The notes under the pieces: generated by a model
Seen by the model: only the letters and a program-made list of their open reading frames with translations
The model's database searches: none
Told to the model about the DNA's origin: nothing
NCBI GenBank assembly: GCA_036850595.1
Contig: CM072154.1
Span: 17,863,330-17,927,329, forward strand
Reading direction: 5' to 3'
DNA: 64,000 bases
Origin: Rhyacichthys aspro
Taxonomy: Eukaryota; Chordata; Actinopteri; Gobiiformes; Rhyacichthyidae
Program-made: the position numbers and the translations under genes
In this document: positions 48,581 to 62,336 of the stretch, piece after piece
Numbering within the stretch: position 1 is the first letter of the stretch
Layout of the letters: each line of letters opens with the position of its first letter

Positions 48581-51500
48581 CTGTTACATTTACTTTTTGA
48601 ATGCTATTTCCTGCTTTAAAATAAGGCTACTTTACCTGAGTACAGATGTAGCCACTCTGCCATTGTTAGTGAAGTCTAAATTTATGGAAATGACGTATTC
48701 TCCTCATGAATATAGTCTAGCTTCATTTATCACCTAATTTTCCCCTCCCACTTTGACCCCCAACAAAAACCGAAACGTGAGATCCGCCTTGTCACAAAGC
48801 CAGGCGGAAAATCAATGAGAAGTCACGGCTTCTATAGCGTTGTTGGTACATTGTCCATCCCCCTTCACTGGAGCAGGGAAGATGAATCTCATCAGCCCTT
48901 GTTGATCCTTCAGACCGCTCTCTTTTCTAAATGGAAAGCCTTGCTCCGCTGTGTGACCCATTGTCCTCGTAGGTGGTGTTGTACAAGTGACTCATTTGGT
49001 ATAGATTAGCCAAAGATTGACGCCTGAATCATCATTGGCAGTGTGCTCCGGTGGGTGAAACGGAGAGGGGCTGATGGACTGTGGAGGTGCTTTGATTGTT
49101 CATAGAAAAGTCCATCTCATTTGTTGTGTGCACAGAGTACGAGCCGGTATCTTTAATTAAAATAAACCTCGGGAGCAAGCCAAGAGTGAGAAATTGGGAT
49201 AATTGAAAATGTATCTCTCCGCTCCCCCCTCTTCTCTCTCTCTCTCGGTGTCTGTCTGTACACCCTTAAAGCAGCTGAGCCCATCGGAGGGCACTTTCAC
49301 ACATGTTAAGTGGGGGGACATCTGGCCTTGTTAATTCAGTGCATGGCCATAAAGTGGAATGGCGGTCCCCACTGAGCCGCCTCGATCGGCCGCTCTGAGC
49401 GCTGTCAGATGGAGCCTGGATCCTCGCCGGCTTCTCGTCCTGACCGTTACTGTCCCTCTGACTCTACAGATCTTAGGTCCTGTCCTGCTCAAATATTGAA
49501 ACACAGACATCTTCTTCTCATGTCGCTAAAACATGAATGCAGTTTCATCCTAATTATACAACAAAGAGACTATGAATCTTCACTGGCAGCGCATTTTGAT
49601 TCATGGATGATTCATGTGGTTTGAATACACAATGAATCTATGTGTCTAGGTGCAAAGTTCTTTCAAATGTCTGGGTGAAATCAAAGTAGTATGGCTGGGA
49701 AACTAATCTAACAATAATTAAAATAGACATTCACCACTACAAGCTAAAATATACATTGTTATTTGAAAGTACAGCACATTTGCAGTTCAAACTTTGTCAG
49801 TGAGCAGTGCAAGTCAAAATGAATTGTATTGATTTAAGGCCGGACTTGGGAGGCACACTCCTACTTTCTTTAATTGGTAGCATTGTAAGTATTTCATTAT
49901 AGCCATCGACTCCTTTTGTATCAGCGTTTACACACCTCTATTTGATTTTTCCAATGAAACCCTGTAAGTCTTTTTATCCTGACACAGATTGGACCTGAGC
50001 AGCCTGTGTCCATTAGCTGTGTGTTTGATGAGGAGTGGGCTGCCACACTCTATCTTCCTGCATGAACCTTACGTCCTTGCAGCAAGCAGCCGAGCGACAG
50101 CCGCAGCGGGGAAGTGGCCATGCTGCGTACTCATATCCTATTTTAGCAAGTAAACATTTAATGTGTTTAAATGTATCACAGCTTTATTTATGCATAGAAT
50201 CTGCTGTTAAGTCTGAATTATACATTAGCCAATGAATAATTCAGCAGTGCCGTTCCTTAATGATTACTTGCCAGGCAGCGAGTGGTAATATTTGCTGATA
50301 AATTTGCCCATTGATCTTGGTTGTGTTTAACCAGGCTTGTAGAGATGTTTTCTTCATTTTTTGTTGGGGATATTTTTTGTCAAGAATGCAATTAAAAGCA
50401 AGCTAATTACATCTCTTTAATAAGATGTCTTGTGAAACTGACGATTGACCCCAACGGAAGATAAAATGTAAAAAAGACTTTCTTGTAATGGATGTCTTGT
50501 CTTTTGACTTCCATCTTTGTAAGGTTTTCTTTGTTGCTGCTTCTACGTCGAGTTGTTTATCCTTCGACCTCAACAGATCAATGTCCAATTACAGTTTAGT
50601 CTTTGTTGGCTCGTAGCCATTACATGATGGAGTATGTTTGAAGTGCAGAGTCTAGACAATGTGGAGAGAGATGGTGATTTAGCCCTTACTTGGTAAAGGT
50701 ACAGCGTTTTTATTGGCACTGTTCTCAACAGCCGCACAGAGCCAGATTATTGGCACATTATCTCTATAATGCTGCGAGCCTAGCATTACCTAAGGCTGGA
50801 AGCACAGCCTGTTATTGTGCAGATGTATCGCTTGTCCACACTATGAGAAAATATTGACTTGTTGTCACTCACTCATTTGATTAGTTGTGCGGGTGATTCT
50901 GCTTTTCATTTGTCACCGTGGCAACAAAAATAGAAAACACAGCACATTGTGTGTGTATGGCGTAATGAAGCAGTGGAGCATTGCAGACTGTTCACATCTG
51001 GAAAACCTCTCTCTAAGCACAAATCAATGTCTCTATCACTCATAGTGTATCACTGCCACTTGTCAGCTCTGCTAGTATCCACAAAAAGCCTGCATTTGAC
51101 AGCTTTCCTCACTGCAGAGTGTGCAGCAGCGTGGGAGTCATGTACTCTAACAATTCCACTTTGATTTTTACAGCTTGGAGATTTATCTGTATATTTACTA
51201 CACTTGCGAGTTTTCTTTTGTCTCTAAGAACAGCTTAAATCAGTCTGCGGCTGTGTCTAAGCCAGGTCGTAATGAGAGCACCTAAGATTTAATCCAATAG
51301 GATTCATCAGTGGCCTTGTTCTTCCAAAAATAATGAGGTAGACAGTAAGGTCTGCCCCAGGCTGCGTGTAGGGAGATGATCTCCATGAACCGGCAAATCA
51401 GGCCTGTTTTTTATGCTAAAAAGACAGCCTAATGACTATTCTTGATGTGTGTCAGAGCTTTAAGTTAACTAGCATTAATTCACACAAAGATCTAATGGGC

Positions 51501-54500
51501 TTGATTGTCAAGCTGTGTCGACGCAGTCAGAGAGAGTCTTGTGCTGGTTTGGGGGAGGGGTGTAATTGTTTTTGCTGGCGGTGGTTTCTCAGTGGAAGGG
51601 ATGACTGCACAATCCAGATATGTAAACAAGAAGAAAACTGAGAACCAATATGCTGATACCTTGTCTGTTTCCTCTTGATCAGTGCAGGTTTGAAAAGAAA
51701 TCTCAAAGCTCTGCCCAAACATTCTTCAGCGTAACATTGGCAGCTATAGTGACTTTACAAACGGGCGTCTGCTCAAATAAGTATTTCAAACATGTAAATC
51801 ATATGTGCAAAATGGAGATATTGAGGAAATCATTAACTGTGACGGCGCTGTGTTGAACAAAGAGAGGCAGAGTTAAAGACAACAGATGCTCAAAGGGTTT
51901 GAATCTGCTTATTGGAGCATGACACTTATTTAGCGTAGCGGAGAAGATTCTCACTGCTAGACAATAATGCAGTGTCTTGCCAGTGCTCTGCCACTCATCT
52001 GTTCTCCAGAGGCATTTGCAATATTCATTTACTGTTTATGCATTTCTCCAAACCTCAGTCCTTTGTTCACTCACGCCTGCTGTCATTTCGGCAGATTCAC
52101 AGTCAGGTTGCTCAATTGCCCGCACTAGACATCTTGTAATGTTTATCAGGCTGCAGCTAAGTAACTCTTGTGTTTTATAAATAACAAAGTGAAAGAAGGA
52201 GGAGGGGTATTATGTAGTGAGCTGCCTCTGTTCAAGTGGCAAACACATGAAAGTCCCATATACCTCTGGATATACATATACATCTTCCATTCTGCCTTTT
52301 TTGTACCTATTTGGGGGCAGTTAACATCAGCTTATACAACTTAAACCTTAAAATCTGTGCAGTTTGCAAACACATAGCTTTTTGGGGTTAGCGTTGGGAC
52401 AAGACTGGACATCTGTCTCCTAGTGATCTGTAACACCCAAAATCCTCCCCCAGACTGTTGGCTTTGGCACAGGAGCTGTTCACCGGTTGCTGCACGCCGG
52501 CCGTCCACCCGGCAGCCACCCACAACAGGCTTATCTCTGTAGCATAACAAGCAGAAGGTTGACAAAGACGGTCGAAAGCAATAGGAAACAGAGGACCTTA
52601 AGAGCCCTGTGCCATCATAACTCCACTTCAAACTGGCCTTTTGTTCCCGGATTGTTGGAGAGCACATCATAGCATATAAGGTAGCAGCGCGTCTTTTCAT
52701 CCTCACTCTTCCACTCAGTCGGTCTGCCATCACTAAAGGAGATCCTCTGCCTGATAAAGCTTCACAGAGAGGTTTTTCCTCTGGGACTGTTGTTGAGGGA
52801 TTTCTGCTCCTCTCCCATGCACTGATTAAAGGAACACTTGTAGATAATCCCTTTAAAAATAGCTCTTTGTTGTGGTTCTAGCGACGGCGAGTGGGGGGCA
52901 GAAAAAAAGCTCAGATTTTGATTTTTAAATGGTTATCACCTTGGTATGATCCGCCACTCTGCTAAGATAAATATTTAATGACCGGGCGGCTGAAATAGAG
53001 CTGTTACAGACTGCTGGTGAGAAATGGAGCTTCTATTTAGAGCCCTTAGTGTTCCATAAAGTCGCGGCATTGGTAGACAGCCCAAGGTTATTAGTGCGGT
53101 ATGACGAGAGGCGTCTATGGGCTGCTGAGGACTTCTCACTCTTTTCTTGGTGCAGTGATATGAAGCAGAGAAATGTACTCGGCCTGTTATTGAGCATTCA
53201 CTCATGAATCCTTGATGAATTACCGGTGTCGCAGCAGCGTTCCTGCTCAGGCACACTTAAGTTGAACTGTTTCCACGAGGGAAACAGCTGTATATTCTGC
53301 CCTTTACTACCTCAGTTTTGCTCTGTTTCGTTTCTCATGCTGGCTGCCCTCTGGGTCCTTGTTTGATGTCGTTCGTGTCATGCAAAATTGATTGCGACGT
53401 CTTGCATCGACGACTGCCGCAATGAAGTTATGACAGTAGAAAGACAGATTTCTATTATTATAGTTCTACTTTTTAATGAACATTACAGGACAGATAAATA
53501 GGCCACACCTTTGTCATTGAATAAAATAGCTTTGCCTCACGAGAAGAGCAAGTGTTCTGTATATCAGCGGAGTGCATTTAAGGTATGTGCAGTAGTTATC
53601 AGAGTGTTCACCCGTGACCAGGAATGTCAAGAGGCATATCCAGGAATGTGTTACATGTGTGACTCATGACAAAGTGCATTAATTATCCATACCTTAGCAG
53701 TATAAAATGTCACAATAGAATAAAATGAGGCAATAAAAAGCAGTTGTGTGGTTTTAAACTAAGCCTGCCTGTCTAGACCAGTTCCTGCTCATTGGCCAAT
53801 AATATAAACAGTTTTCAGGGTCTATTTCTGAGCCAATAGAGCTCAGTCACTATGGCCTTTGTGCCTCAGAGCTGTGTTTCATCCATAACCTGTTCATATT
53901 GTTTTGGCTGCTCAGTGAATAGATGTAATGAAATCTGACAAATTGGATATTTTCATTGATTTGGGAAGTTATAAGTGCACTGTTTTACATTGTGGGAAAA
54001 AAAATCTATGGGAAAAGTGACATAACCTAATGTCACCCATGTGACTGTAGTACCTCAAATGTCCACCGGTCACATGTATAGACCTGAAATTAACCCTACT
54101 GTTTGTCATAGAAAGATGTTACTGACACTTTTGTAAATGAAAAGAGAGTTTAGGTCAATATCTACATGGCTGTATTTGTAATAATGAAGCTTGTATGAAG
54201 AGGTAAACGGTTCCCCAGCTCTCATTCAAAGCCGGATGTAGGCCCGACATGATTGATCCTGTTTACTCATTACATGATAGCTGTGGCAAAGGCAATTACT
54301 TTGAGCTCTCAAGTACCTTCCTTTTGGTCACAGTGCGGCTTTTATTTATTTGGTTGGAGCTTCTGAAGCCCTGTGGCGTCCAATCAGTCCGGTGAGTGGC
54401 GTGCTTCTCTGTGTAGGAAATAGGTGGGTAAACACAGCAGAGTCCTTGAAGCACTTCCCATCCCTGCTATTGGATTACCAGCTGCCTTTTCCGGGCCTCA

Positions 54501-54959
54501 TGTGCGCAGATGAGTGCCAAGATCAATGGAGCTCTTAGTGCAAAGCTAATTCGATCAGGACTGGCTTTGCTACTGCTGATCAGAGATTATTCTTTTTCTG
54601 ACGTGAAACAAAAACTTAATCAAGTCAAGCCTCCTTCCAATAGCCTGTATTTTCAGCCGCTCCGACTCCCATAGACATCAATTAGGAGGCATTTCATATT
54701 CATTATTGAATTGTTGGGTTGGCGTGCTGAGAAGAGGTGTGGAGATAGCAGTAGTGAAGTGCTGCGTAAAGTGATCCGTCCAGTTCTGCTGAGGGAAGCA
54801 GGAATGCTGCCTATTCTCTCCAGCAGGGCACCCGGCATCATAAATAAGCTAAGAGCCTGTTTTCAGAGCGATGAGGTGTCTTGTCCGTTGACGGTGAGCA
54901 GAAACAGCGGGTTGAAGGGCATATTGACCCTCTTGTTCAGGAAAGCAGTGTCTCCAGTG

Positions 54960-55110
54960 CCCCTTGTTCCCCATTAATTATTGTTTGATGCTAATAAAGG
55001 CAAGGGATGGGGCATGTTATGAAATGTAATTATTCATTGCAGCATTTCCCCCTCCCTTTGTGCTCGACGAGGAGGCTGCCAATGCTGTCAGTTGACTACA
55101 GCAGGCAAAG
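54960..55110. promoter_or_regulatory. candidate conserved non-coding element
   Basis: CCATTAATTATTGTTTGATG (54971-54990) combines a homeodomain pair with a SOX/forkhead-like core. CTAATAAAGG and GTAATTATTCATTGC (55027-55041) follow within 55 bases. There are no repeats in the block. Motif reading only. Confidence 0.3.
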
Positions 55111-55682
55111 ATGTCCTCTCAGCCTTTTAAGGAGGGACAGGAGGGAGCAGGGTGAAGGGCGCCATTTGCCCGAGTGATATATGAGGAGAGACAGCAATAT
55201 ATGTAAGGAGCTGCTGAAAGAAAGATAGAAGGTCACAGCACATTACACTCTAGCCATTTATTGGCCGAGCACATAGTCTGACCCCACTGCAAATACAGTT
55301 GCTCAGCAGCCGCGGCAGGTTCAGTGTTTATATATGTCCGTGTGTCAATGGCCTACTCATTTTAGATTGACACATGCGCATACACACAGATGAATGCAGT
55401 ACTGTAGTCGATATGCACTCACTGGCTTTTTATAAGCTTACTGATGCAGTGTGAAGCTATTTTAACAAGACTGTAGCTACACAGACCTCCCAGAGATGCA
55501 TCAGCACAACATGTGAGATTTAACACAATGCAAGCACAGGATTAGTGGAGAGTCTTCTACTAGTGTGATAAAAGAGTGAATCAATAAGAAGAAGGCAATG
55601 AATGTAACACCAATGTTTTTTAGAGTTGAGTTGAGATGAGAAGAGTTTAGATTTGGAAATCAGGGTTATGAGAGGACACAAA

Positions 55683-56400
55683 AGCCTTGTTTCACCTGAG
55701 ACGATACAGTGCCGGGCGGGTTGGTTATGGTACATTTCCATAATCAAAAGGGGTTAAAAGTGGCCCCTTACAGCGTACTATACCACTTTTAGCACGCCTC
55801 AGCTGGGATTCCAAACGGGTCCAGCTTTGTGGTCCGCTTTGGGAGGGGCGTAGTTAAACACTGTAGTCAGCTGATTGGATAAGAGCTCAAGCAAAAACGA
55901 GAAGCTAACATTTATTATCAACAGCTGTTTGCCGTTTTTAAACAGAGTTGGCGATGTATATCATGAATTTAAACGTATTTATTGTCTACACTACATTTAA
56001 CACAAGCAGAACCTGTGCCTCAAATATTGAGTCCCTAAATTACAGGAAATTGGCACAGCTCTCTGAATTTAGTATTCATAAAGCTGGGAATAAACTGGAA
56101 ACAGTTTAATGTTTACTGCAGAAAAATACAGGCTGTACCTCCAGCCTCTCTCTGCTACACAACAAGATTTACTCTCTTTTTATATGAATTATTAACAATG
56201 CATCCGAGTTTCAAAAAGTCTGCTTTAAATACGTTTTATCTCTCAAATAATGACAGGGCTTTTGTGGCACTTCACTGACGTTATTGTTTACATAGCTCTT
56301 ATGGACCCATCAGAGTGGAAACATGTACCTCTTGAAGGGGTTACCTGTACCAAACCATCCCATACTGACCCGGCCCATACCCCAGAGTGGAAATGAGGCT
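55683..56400. mobile_element. 718-bp non-autonomous DNA transposon with long degenerate TIRs
   Basis: The left end AGCCTTGTTTCACCTGAGAC and the reverse complement of the right end, AGCCTCATTTCCACTCTGGG, align, and similarity continues inward: GCCGGGCGGGTTGGTTATGG against GCCGGGTCAGTATGGGATGG. The element is flanked by AAA on both sides (55680-55682 and 56401-56403), a possible 3-bp target duplication as in PIF/Harbinger-like elements. The interior has no transposase-like frame. The CCTCRTTTCCAC.. start is familiar from abundant teleost MITEs. The superfamily is uncertain. Confidence 0.7.
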
Positions 56401-56486
56401 AAAGATCTCACAAATGCAGGAGTTTCGCCAAGCAGCTTTGTCATCAAACTCACACTGCTATCAGTTTAGTCAGTTTAGTGATATTG

Positions 56487-56570
56487 GATAGATCAAGTTC
56501 TATTAGACCAAGAAAAAAGTAAATGAATCAAAGTACTTAAATTGGTCTAATTGAATTGAATTGATCTATC
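56487..56570. repeat. imperfect inverted repeat / 84-nt hairpin
   Basis: The left arm GATAGATCAAGTTCTATTAG then ACCAA (56487-56511) pairs with the right arm TTGGTCTAATTGAATTGAAT then TGATCTATC (56542-56570). The distal 9 and proximal 9 or more bases match perfectly, with a small internal bulge on the right arm. The loop is 30 bases and AT-rich. The size is in the range of a precursor-microRNA-like stem, but it could equally be a decayed MITE core. Confidence 0.6.
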
Positions 56571-59500
56571 TAGCCATTAGTTTGCCGTGGAAAGAAAATC
56601 TAACAAATGCCACTAATGTCTGAGATGTTTTACCAGGTGAAAACACTGCCGTCTAAAGCACTAAAACAGCTGAGACAAGTCAACAAAATCTATATTACAC
56701 CAAGCTTTATGTTCCCCATTCAAATACACCGCACTGAAGAGCACATGAATGGTTGAGGGCTATAGGATTTTATGATCATTAATGGCCCAGTAACGGGAGA
56801 CGTCAGAGAGACTGCCTCGGTCAAAGCCTGACATTAACATTCCACGAATATCTGAGGCTTATTCGCAGTAACTCAGCCACACAGCCCAGCTCTGTTCACC
56901 TTTGGATACAAAAAGACAACAGACCCATATATCCAGCCTGCCTTATGCCGCGTTGAGAGGTATTTTTTTAACGCGCCTTTGTTTTTCAGCAGTTACGGAT
57001 GCAATATATAATCCGACATAAGGCTGTTGTGTGTTTGGGAAGATGAGAAATATGCAGCTTGTGTTTGCTAAAGGCGCAGCACACTATCAGTTTGGGATCA
57101 AGTCTCTATTTCACACATGAACAAGCAGCTTTAATCTGCGGATCACTACTGTACACTGCTTAAAATCCAACCCCTACTCATATATATTCCCCAGAGCTAA
57201 TTTTTGTAGCCTACTGCTTAAAGTTTTGGAAAATATGCCTTTTTTGGAAGTGATTTGTGTTTGTAGGTGAGAAACTAAGCTTTAGGTTCAGGTAGTTAAG
57301 CATACTGCTCCTTCAGACTCTTTGAAATTAATTGTGTGTGAGTTTGTAGCTACCGGTGTGTGTGTGGCCTCTGTGTTTGTGTGCTAAAATGCCACTGCTG
57401 TAAGAGGCCCAGTCCCGGCCGCTGCATGTTTTATGAGCTGTCCTCAAGAGGATATGGGAGCGCTGAGCTTAGATCTCTCTTGTTCCAGCAGCGTTTTCAT
57501 CACTTCTGCCTACTTCTACCCCCTTTTTTTCACCAAACAGAAAGGAAATATACCCAGAATTAGGCGATATTTACTACACAGCTCTGTTTGTGGCTATAGA
57601 TTAAGAAGCACAACCTCTCAGACTCATCATTCATATTGTTCTCCTCATGCGTTCAGTGCAGAGGGTGCTTTCCTTTCAGTCTGGGATCACTGAGATGGTG
57701 GATGACAAGGCTCAACGCTACACTGAATATTCCTCTCCCTCAAGTCGCTGCCTGACGACTGCTTCTCCAGCTGTCCTCCTTGAACAAACAAATCTCCAGC
57801 GCTTACTGACAGTGTCTATTCGCGGTGCTTACACAGTGACTTGTGAGTTATAGCTGTGGAAATTAGCCCAATGGTAGTAAACAAAGAACATGTTATGCTT
57901 CAGTGATAAACTCTTGGCTGTCTTGATTTCTCTTTTAGACGCAGTAATTTGAGAGTAGAAAAAAAAGCAGCTGTTTATTTTCAGTCAGAGGGTGCTCTTT
58001 GGAATGGAAGCATAAAAATGTATTGTCATTGTAATTTCAACCAAAGACTGCAGTGTAATAATGGTGTGGCAGGCATTATGTGTTGTGTGTCAATATACGT
58101 TTGGCTGATAAGAAGAAGAGAAACCAAAGCAATATACCGTTCCTAACAATAACATTCAAAGAACAGGTGGGTTATGTAAATATTGCAGCATACTGTTAGA
58201 CAAAATATTTGCATTTGGCTATTTCCAACCTTTTAGTTGTTAACCTTTGACAGTGAGTATGCAGTATTTTGATGAATGTGAAAAAAGAACTGTTTAATCA
58301 CCCAATAGCTTATAGTAATAGGAATCTTCTGTGAAAAAAGATCTAGGCCTTTTTATCAATATATTATAATATTAATAGATGTGAATTTTCAGTCCTGAAG
58401 CTCACTTCCGGAAAAAGGAGCGGTCCCATTGGTCAACACAACAGATGTATTTTTTTTAACAAGAAAATCTCAAAACCTTGGTTATCGCATGTTTACCCCA
58501 TATCGTGGATCATTTTGACAGTCTATTTAGCTACTTTGTTGGTCTCTTGTTATATACTATATACTATTACTATTGCAGTCTAAAGAGGTCTTTTTGTCGC
58601 AGTACCCTGACGTGCCACTGGTAGAATTGCCCGCACAGCAGAGGAGGTGGTACTACATGCAGTCTTTGTAACAGGTCCACGGCTGTGATGAATGAGCGCA
58701 CAGTGCTCTTAGGAAAGATGTTTGCATATGAAATAAAAGCCTTCCTAATTAGAGGTAATAAAATCCCATGGTTTGCAGAAGTGGAGGTGTTTTTTGGCTT
58801 AGACTTTTGAATAGAGTGATTGTCCTGCTGCCCGCAACCATCTGCTGTGAGTTTGCCACCACACAGTTAAATAATTTAGGCGGAAAAAATTGGTTTGTGT
58901 ACTGACCTAATGGCTTTGTTTTTGGGTGCTGCTCTTGAAGACACCCTCGAGTGCCCTCATTGGCCTCAGCTGTCAGTCCCAAACCACCCGAGCTGTCTAT
59001 CTGTCACTCTGATCTATTTGTGTTGCCTTTTTCTTCTGTGTGACATCGTGATTATCGTAGCTGGAGGATGTAGGGCAGCGGGATGAATACATTTTCTTCC
59101 TCTTCTCCGCTCATTTAGACCGGCTGCTGGAGTTAAACTGACGGATAGGATTGTTAAGCTGATAGGCAGATGCAGTAGAAAGAGGGGGGTGTTTGATTGC
59201 AGAATATCAGTGGAAGTGCTGCATGATTGAATGCTTCAATAATAAAAATCTCAAGAGCCCTCTCTCACTAACACAAGACAAGGTTGGTGTTTTTTGTCTT
59301 TTACAGCACTTCCTTCATATATCTGATTGAGAAAATGTCATATAACTCATTCTCTCTTATCTCTGCTGGGCTATTTCTCCTTTTATAGAGATTATCTATA
59401 TCAGTGCATTAAAAACAGAGATATTTTACAGTCAAACTTTAATGTGTCCCCAGTGTGCATTTGTACAGTTCCTGACCCCAGCTTAGATACATTTGCACTA

Positions 59501-62336
59501 CAAATCCTCAAAAATATTGAATCGTCAGTGACACTAACGCCAGAAATCCTTTTGAATTCACAGATCTACAGGGAAACTCAATTAAGAGCCACACTGGTGA
59601 TAGCGCTGTCTGCGGCACATACCTCGCATTCTCCTTCTTCTCTTATCATTGACACATTGGAAGAGGTCCTTTACTGGTTTGCTCGCGATTACATTTTTCA
59701 AGAGCACCTCATTTGAAGGACACGGAAAAAAGGTGACAATGGACAACCCTGGCATTTCCCCGAGGAGCCGTGTCAAAACATGATGCCCTGTGAAGCCTTC
59801 AGAGAGCTGCTGAAATGGCCTTTCTGCAGCCAGACCACTGAGGCAGACTGAGAGGTAGTCTGTCTCCGAGTATCTGGTATTAGGCTGTGAAATGAAGTCC
59901 CGGTATATAATGGACATCTTGGGTTGTGCAGCAGCCCCCTCAGGGCCATTTCCAGCTCTCACGGAGAGCACACAAACAGGGACTAGGAGGATTTAGCCTT
60001 CTTTAGGAGATGGAGCAGAGGCTTAGATCCTGTGGAGCACACAGCCTGATCCTTACGTCTGTAGTTGAAAGTAGCTGCGGTCTATTGGTAAGAAAATACG
60101 TTTGACTTAGTGGGCAGCAGTCTCTATTACAACAAGTATCATATGCTGTTGTAGCCCAGAGAGGTTTTAACTGTCGTGGGCAGAGATGGGTAATAAATTT
60201 TATAAAGGCGCCACATGAGAAACTGGGACTAAAATGCTACACACAACTTCAATATAGAATCTATAAAATGAGCTAAGCTTATCTTATTCTCCATCTTATT
60301 TTTACTGTGTCACATTCTGAGCCAACTCTATGTGTCTACTATCGATCAGCTGCAGATAAGTTTAGTTGTATTTAAAATAAAACCTATGCTAGTTGATCCA
60401 TAGTTTGCTCCTATAACTGTCCCACTGACCTCAGCCTGGCCCTTTACAGACAGTGACGTGACTCTGTTTGGCCCCTGCACTGTACGTAGCCCGGGTCAGT
60501 CCACAGGGAATCCTTTGAGACAGTTATAGTGTAGTGTTACCTTCAGTGTCATTGCACATGAGGATCTGTTCTTTTGAGAGTCTCCAGGCAGGTTTAAACG
60601 TTGATGTCGGAAAGCCCAAAGCGATGTTTTCTCGAGCGTGGTTTTTACCTACTAAACTAACCCAGGATGTCGGCTAAAAATAGAGCCTTTGTGAACGCAG
60701 CTTTAGCAGAAGGGAAAGCAGCGAGTGGTTGCTCATCAGCGGATTGAAAACCAAGTGAAGCAGACAAGTGCCTTTGCCCTGCCGATGTGAGCTAAAACAC
60801 AGGGCCTCTGAGAATAAAGCTGGAGTTGAATTCAGCAGGTAAGACGTTCCGGCGGGGGGCAGATACCACAGAGAATCCCGTATGAAGTGGCCTACCCCGC
60901 GCCTCCAGCTGAGCCCTTCTTTGTGCTGTTGTTTCTGGGCTTCGGGACGGCAGCTTAGATTAGATCGTGGTAGTAATGGATTGAAACTGACGAAAACCGC
61001 GGCGAGGATCCACACACCGCTGAGGATCCTACTGCTTCACGCGGCTCAATCTGAGCTGCCCTCATTGTTAATAACCCTCTGTGTATTCATGCTAACATTG
61101 TCCTCCTAATCTGTATTCACGCTAGTATTTTCATTCAGTCTTTCTGCAAAGCCCTCCTTAAATCCTTGCCAGTCACATTTTGCTACTTCATAATTCTCCA
61201 ATTGAACATGCCATGAATGACTTCGTCGTCTCAGCCCAACACTGACTGCATCACTCGGCTCGAAATGTTTGTGTTGGTTAGACTTTTCATTTAAATGTAG
61301 ATATGTGTTTCAACTATATCTCCAGGAATAATCAATTTGTAAAATTTGGATCTCTGAGAAAAGACACCATACAGCTTTATCTATAGGTGCTCGAGCAAAG
61401 CGTGATAATGTGAATGTTTATCCTTTGACAGCTTTTGATTAAAACTACAGCAATGAGCATGGATTTAGGCAAATGTGGGAGTGATTGGAATGAATAAAAC
61501 ATGGCTCTGTAAAAAGCTAGAGTGAGTGAGCAAGAGCAGGAAGCGGTGTTTTGTAACAGAAGCCTGCTGGGTGGCCATTGTGGGGGATGATGTGTTAATC
61601 AAGCCACAAACTGTGTAGTTTTTCAGGCCAGAGGTCTCATTTAACCAAGCCCCAAAAAGAGAAATGTATTTGAGCCGGTCCCTGTTGGCTGCTGGCCCTT
61701 GACTCCTTTGCAGTAATGTAAATGGTGGATTAGGTGCCGTTGGCTGGGACCCCCTCCAACCCCTCTTGAGCCGCTGCCCCCTCCTTCTCTTTTCCATTAA
61801 GACAGCTGGTATCTTTCAAAGGGTCCCGGCCCAGTGATTGATGTGTAATAGCTCCAAGCCTCACCTGCCCCCTCACAGTGTTATTCATCGGCGAGGCAGG
61901 CTGCACCGCTCTCCACTAAGCACTTTGTTTCCCCGGTGGTGGGTGGAGAGTCTCGCTTTTCCTCTCAGCCATCAATACGTTATGACTTTTCATTGCTGCG
62001 GTGTGTTACTACTCCACACTATGACTCACTCCCTTTTGCTCACTTAATTTGTTCGACTCTAAATCACTCTTTATTCTGCATCAGGCAACTGCTCCAGCTG
62101 CTCGAGGAGACTCTCCAGCTTATTGACCATTAACATCGAGTTTTTCACAATTAAACCTGGCCACACTCAGACTTTACTGAAAAATGATCATCTTGTGTAT
62201 TGCAGGTGAAATCATTTTAGTTTGGGGCTATTTTTCAAGTTTAGCTTGTGTTTATCTCCAGGTGCTAATTACTGAGCTCAGCTGGGGTTGAGCAGTGTTA
62301 ATTGTTTTGAAATAAAATGGCTTTGCACAAGGAGCC
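56571..62336. other. presumed intron tract, no gene seen
   Basis: No recognised coding exon or RNA gene. An ETS-like ACTTCCGG followed by an inverted CCAAT (ATTGG) occurs at 58405-58433, and a short direct repeat, GTATTCAYGCTA, at 61082 and 61113. The 61690-61960 block is listed separately. Confidence 0.5.
61690..61960. promoter_or_regulatory. candidate conserved non-coding element
   Basis: A low-repeat block contains AGTAATGTAAATGG, GTGGATTAGG, CAGTGATTGATGTG (PBX/MEIS-like) and TTATTCATCG, with alternating GC-rich stretches. Read by eye; weak support. Confidence 0.25.

Larger units (their letters stand above)
46521..55679. other. presumed first-intron tract, no gene seen
   Basis: No coding exon, RNA gene or complete repeat is recognised. 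CpG-containing, motif-dense stretches lie at about 47760-48120, 48300-48580, 49140-49420, 52840-53130 and 54960-55110. A TC run lies near 49231-49248. Confidence 0.5.

Noticed and set aside
54337..54394. Acceptor TTTTGGTCACAG and donor GTGAGT bracketing about 58 bases
   Set aside because: The length is not a multiple of three and no frame or family supports it. It is a chance pair of the kind expected in 64 kb.
58400..58440. ETS site plus inverted CCAAT box, promoter-like
   Set aside because: An isolated motif pair without CpG enrichment, exon or donor nearby. It may belong to an unrecognised repeat.
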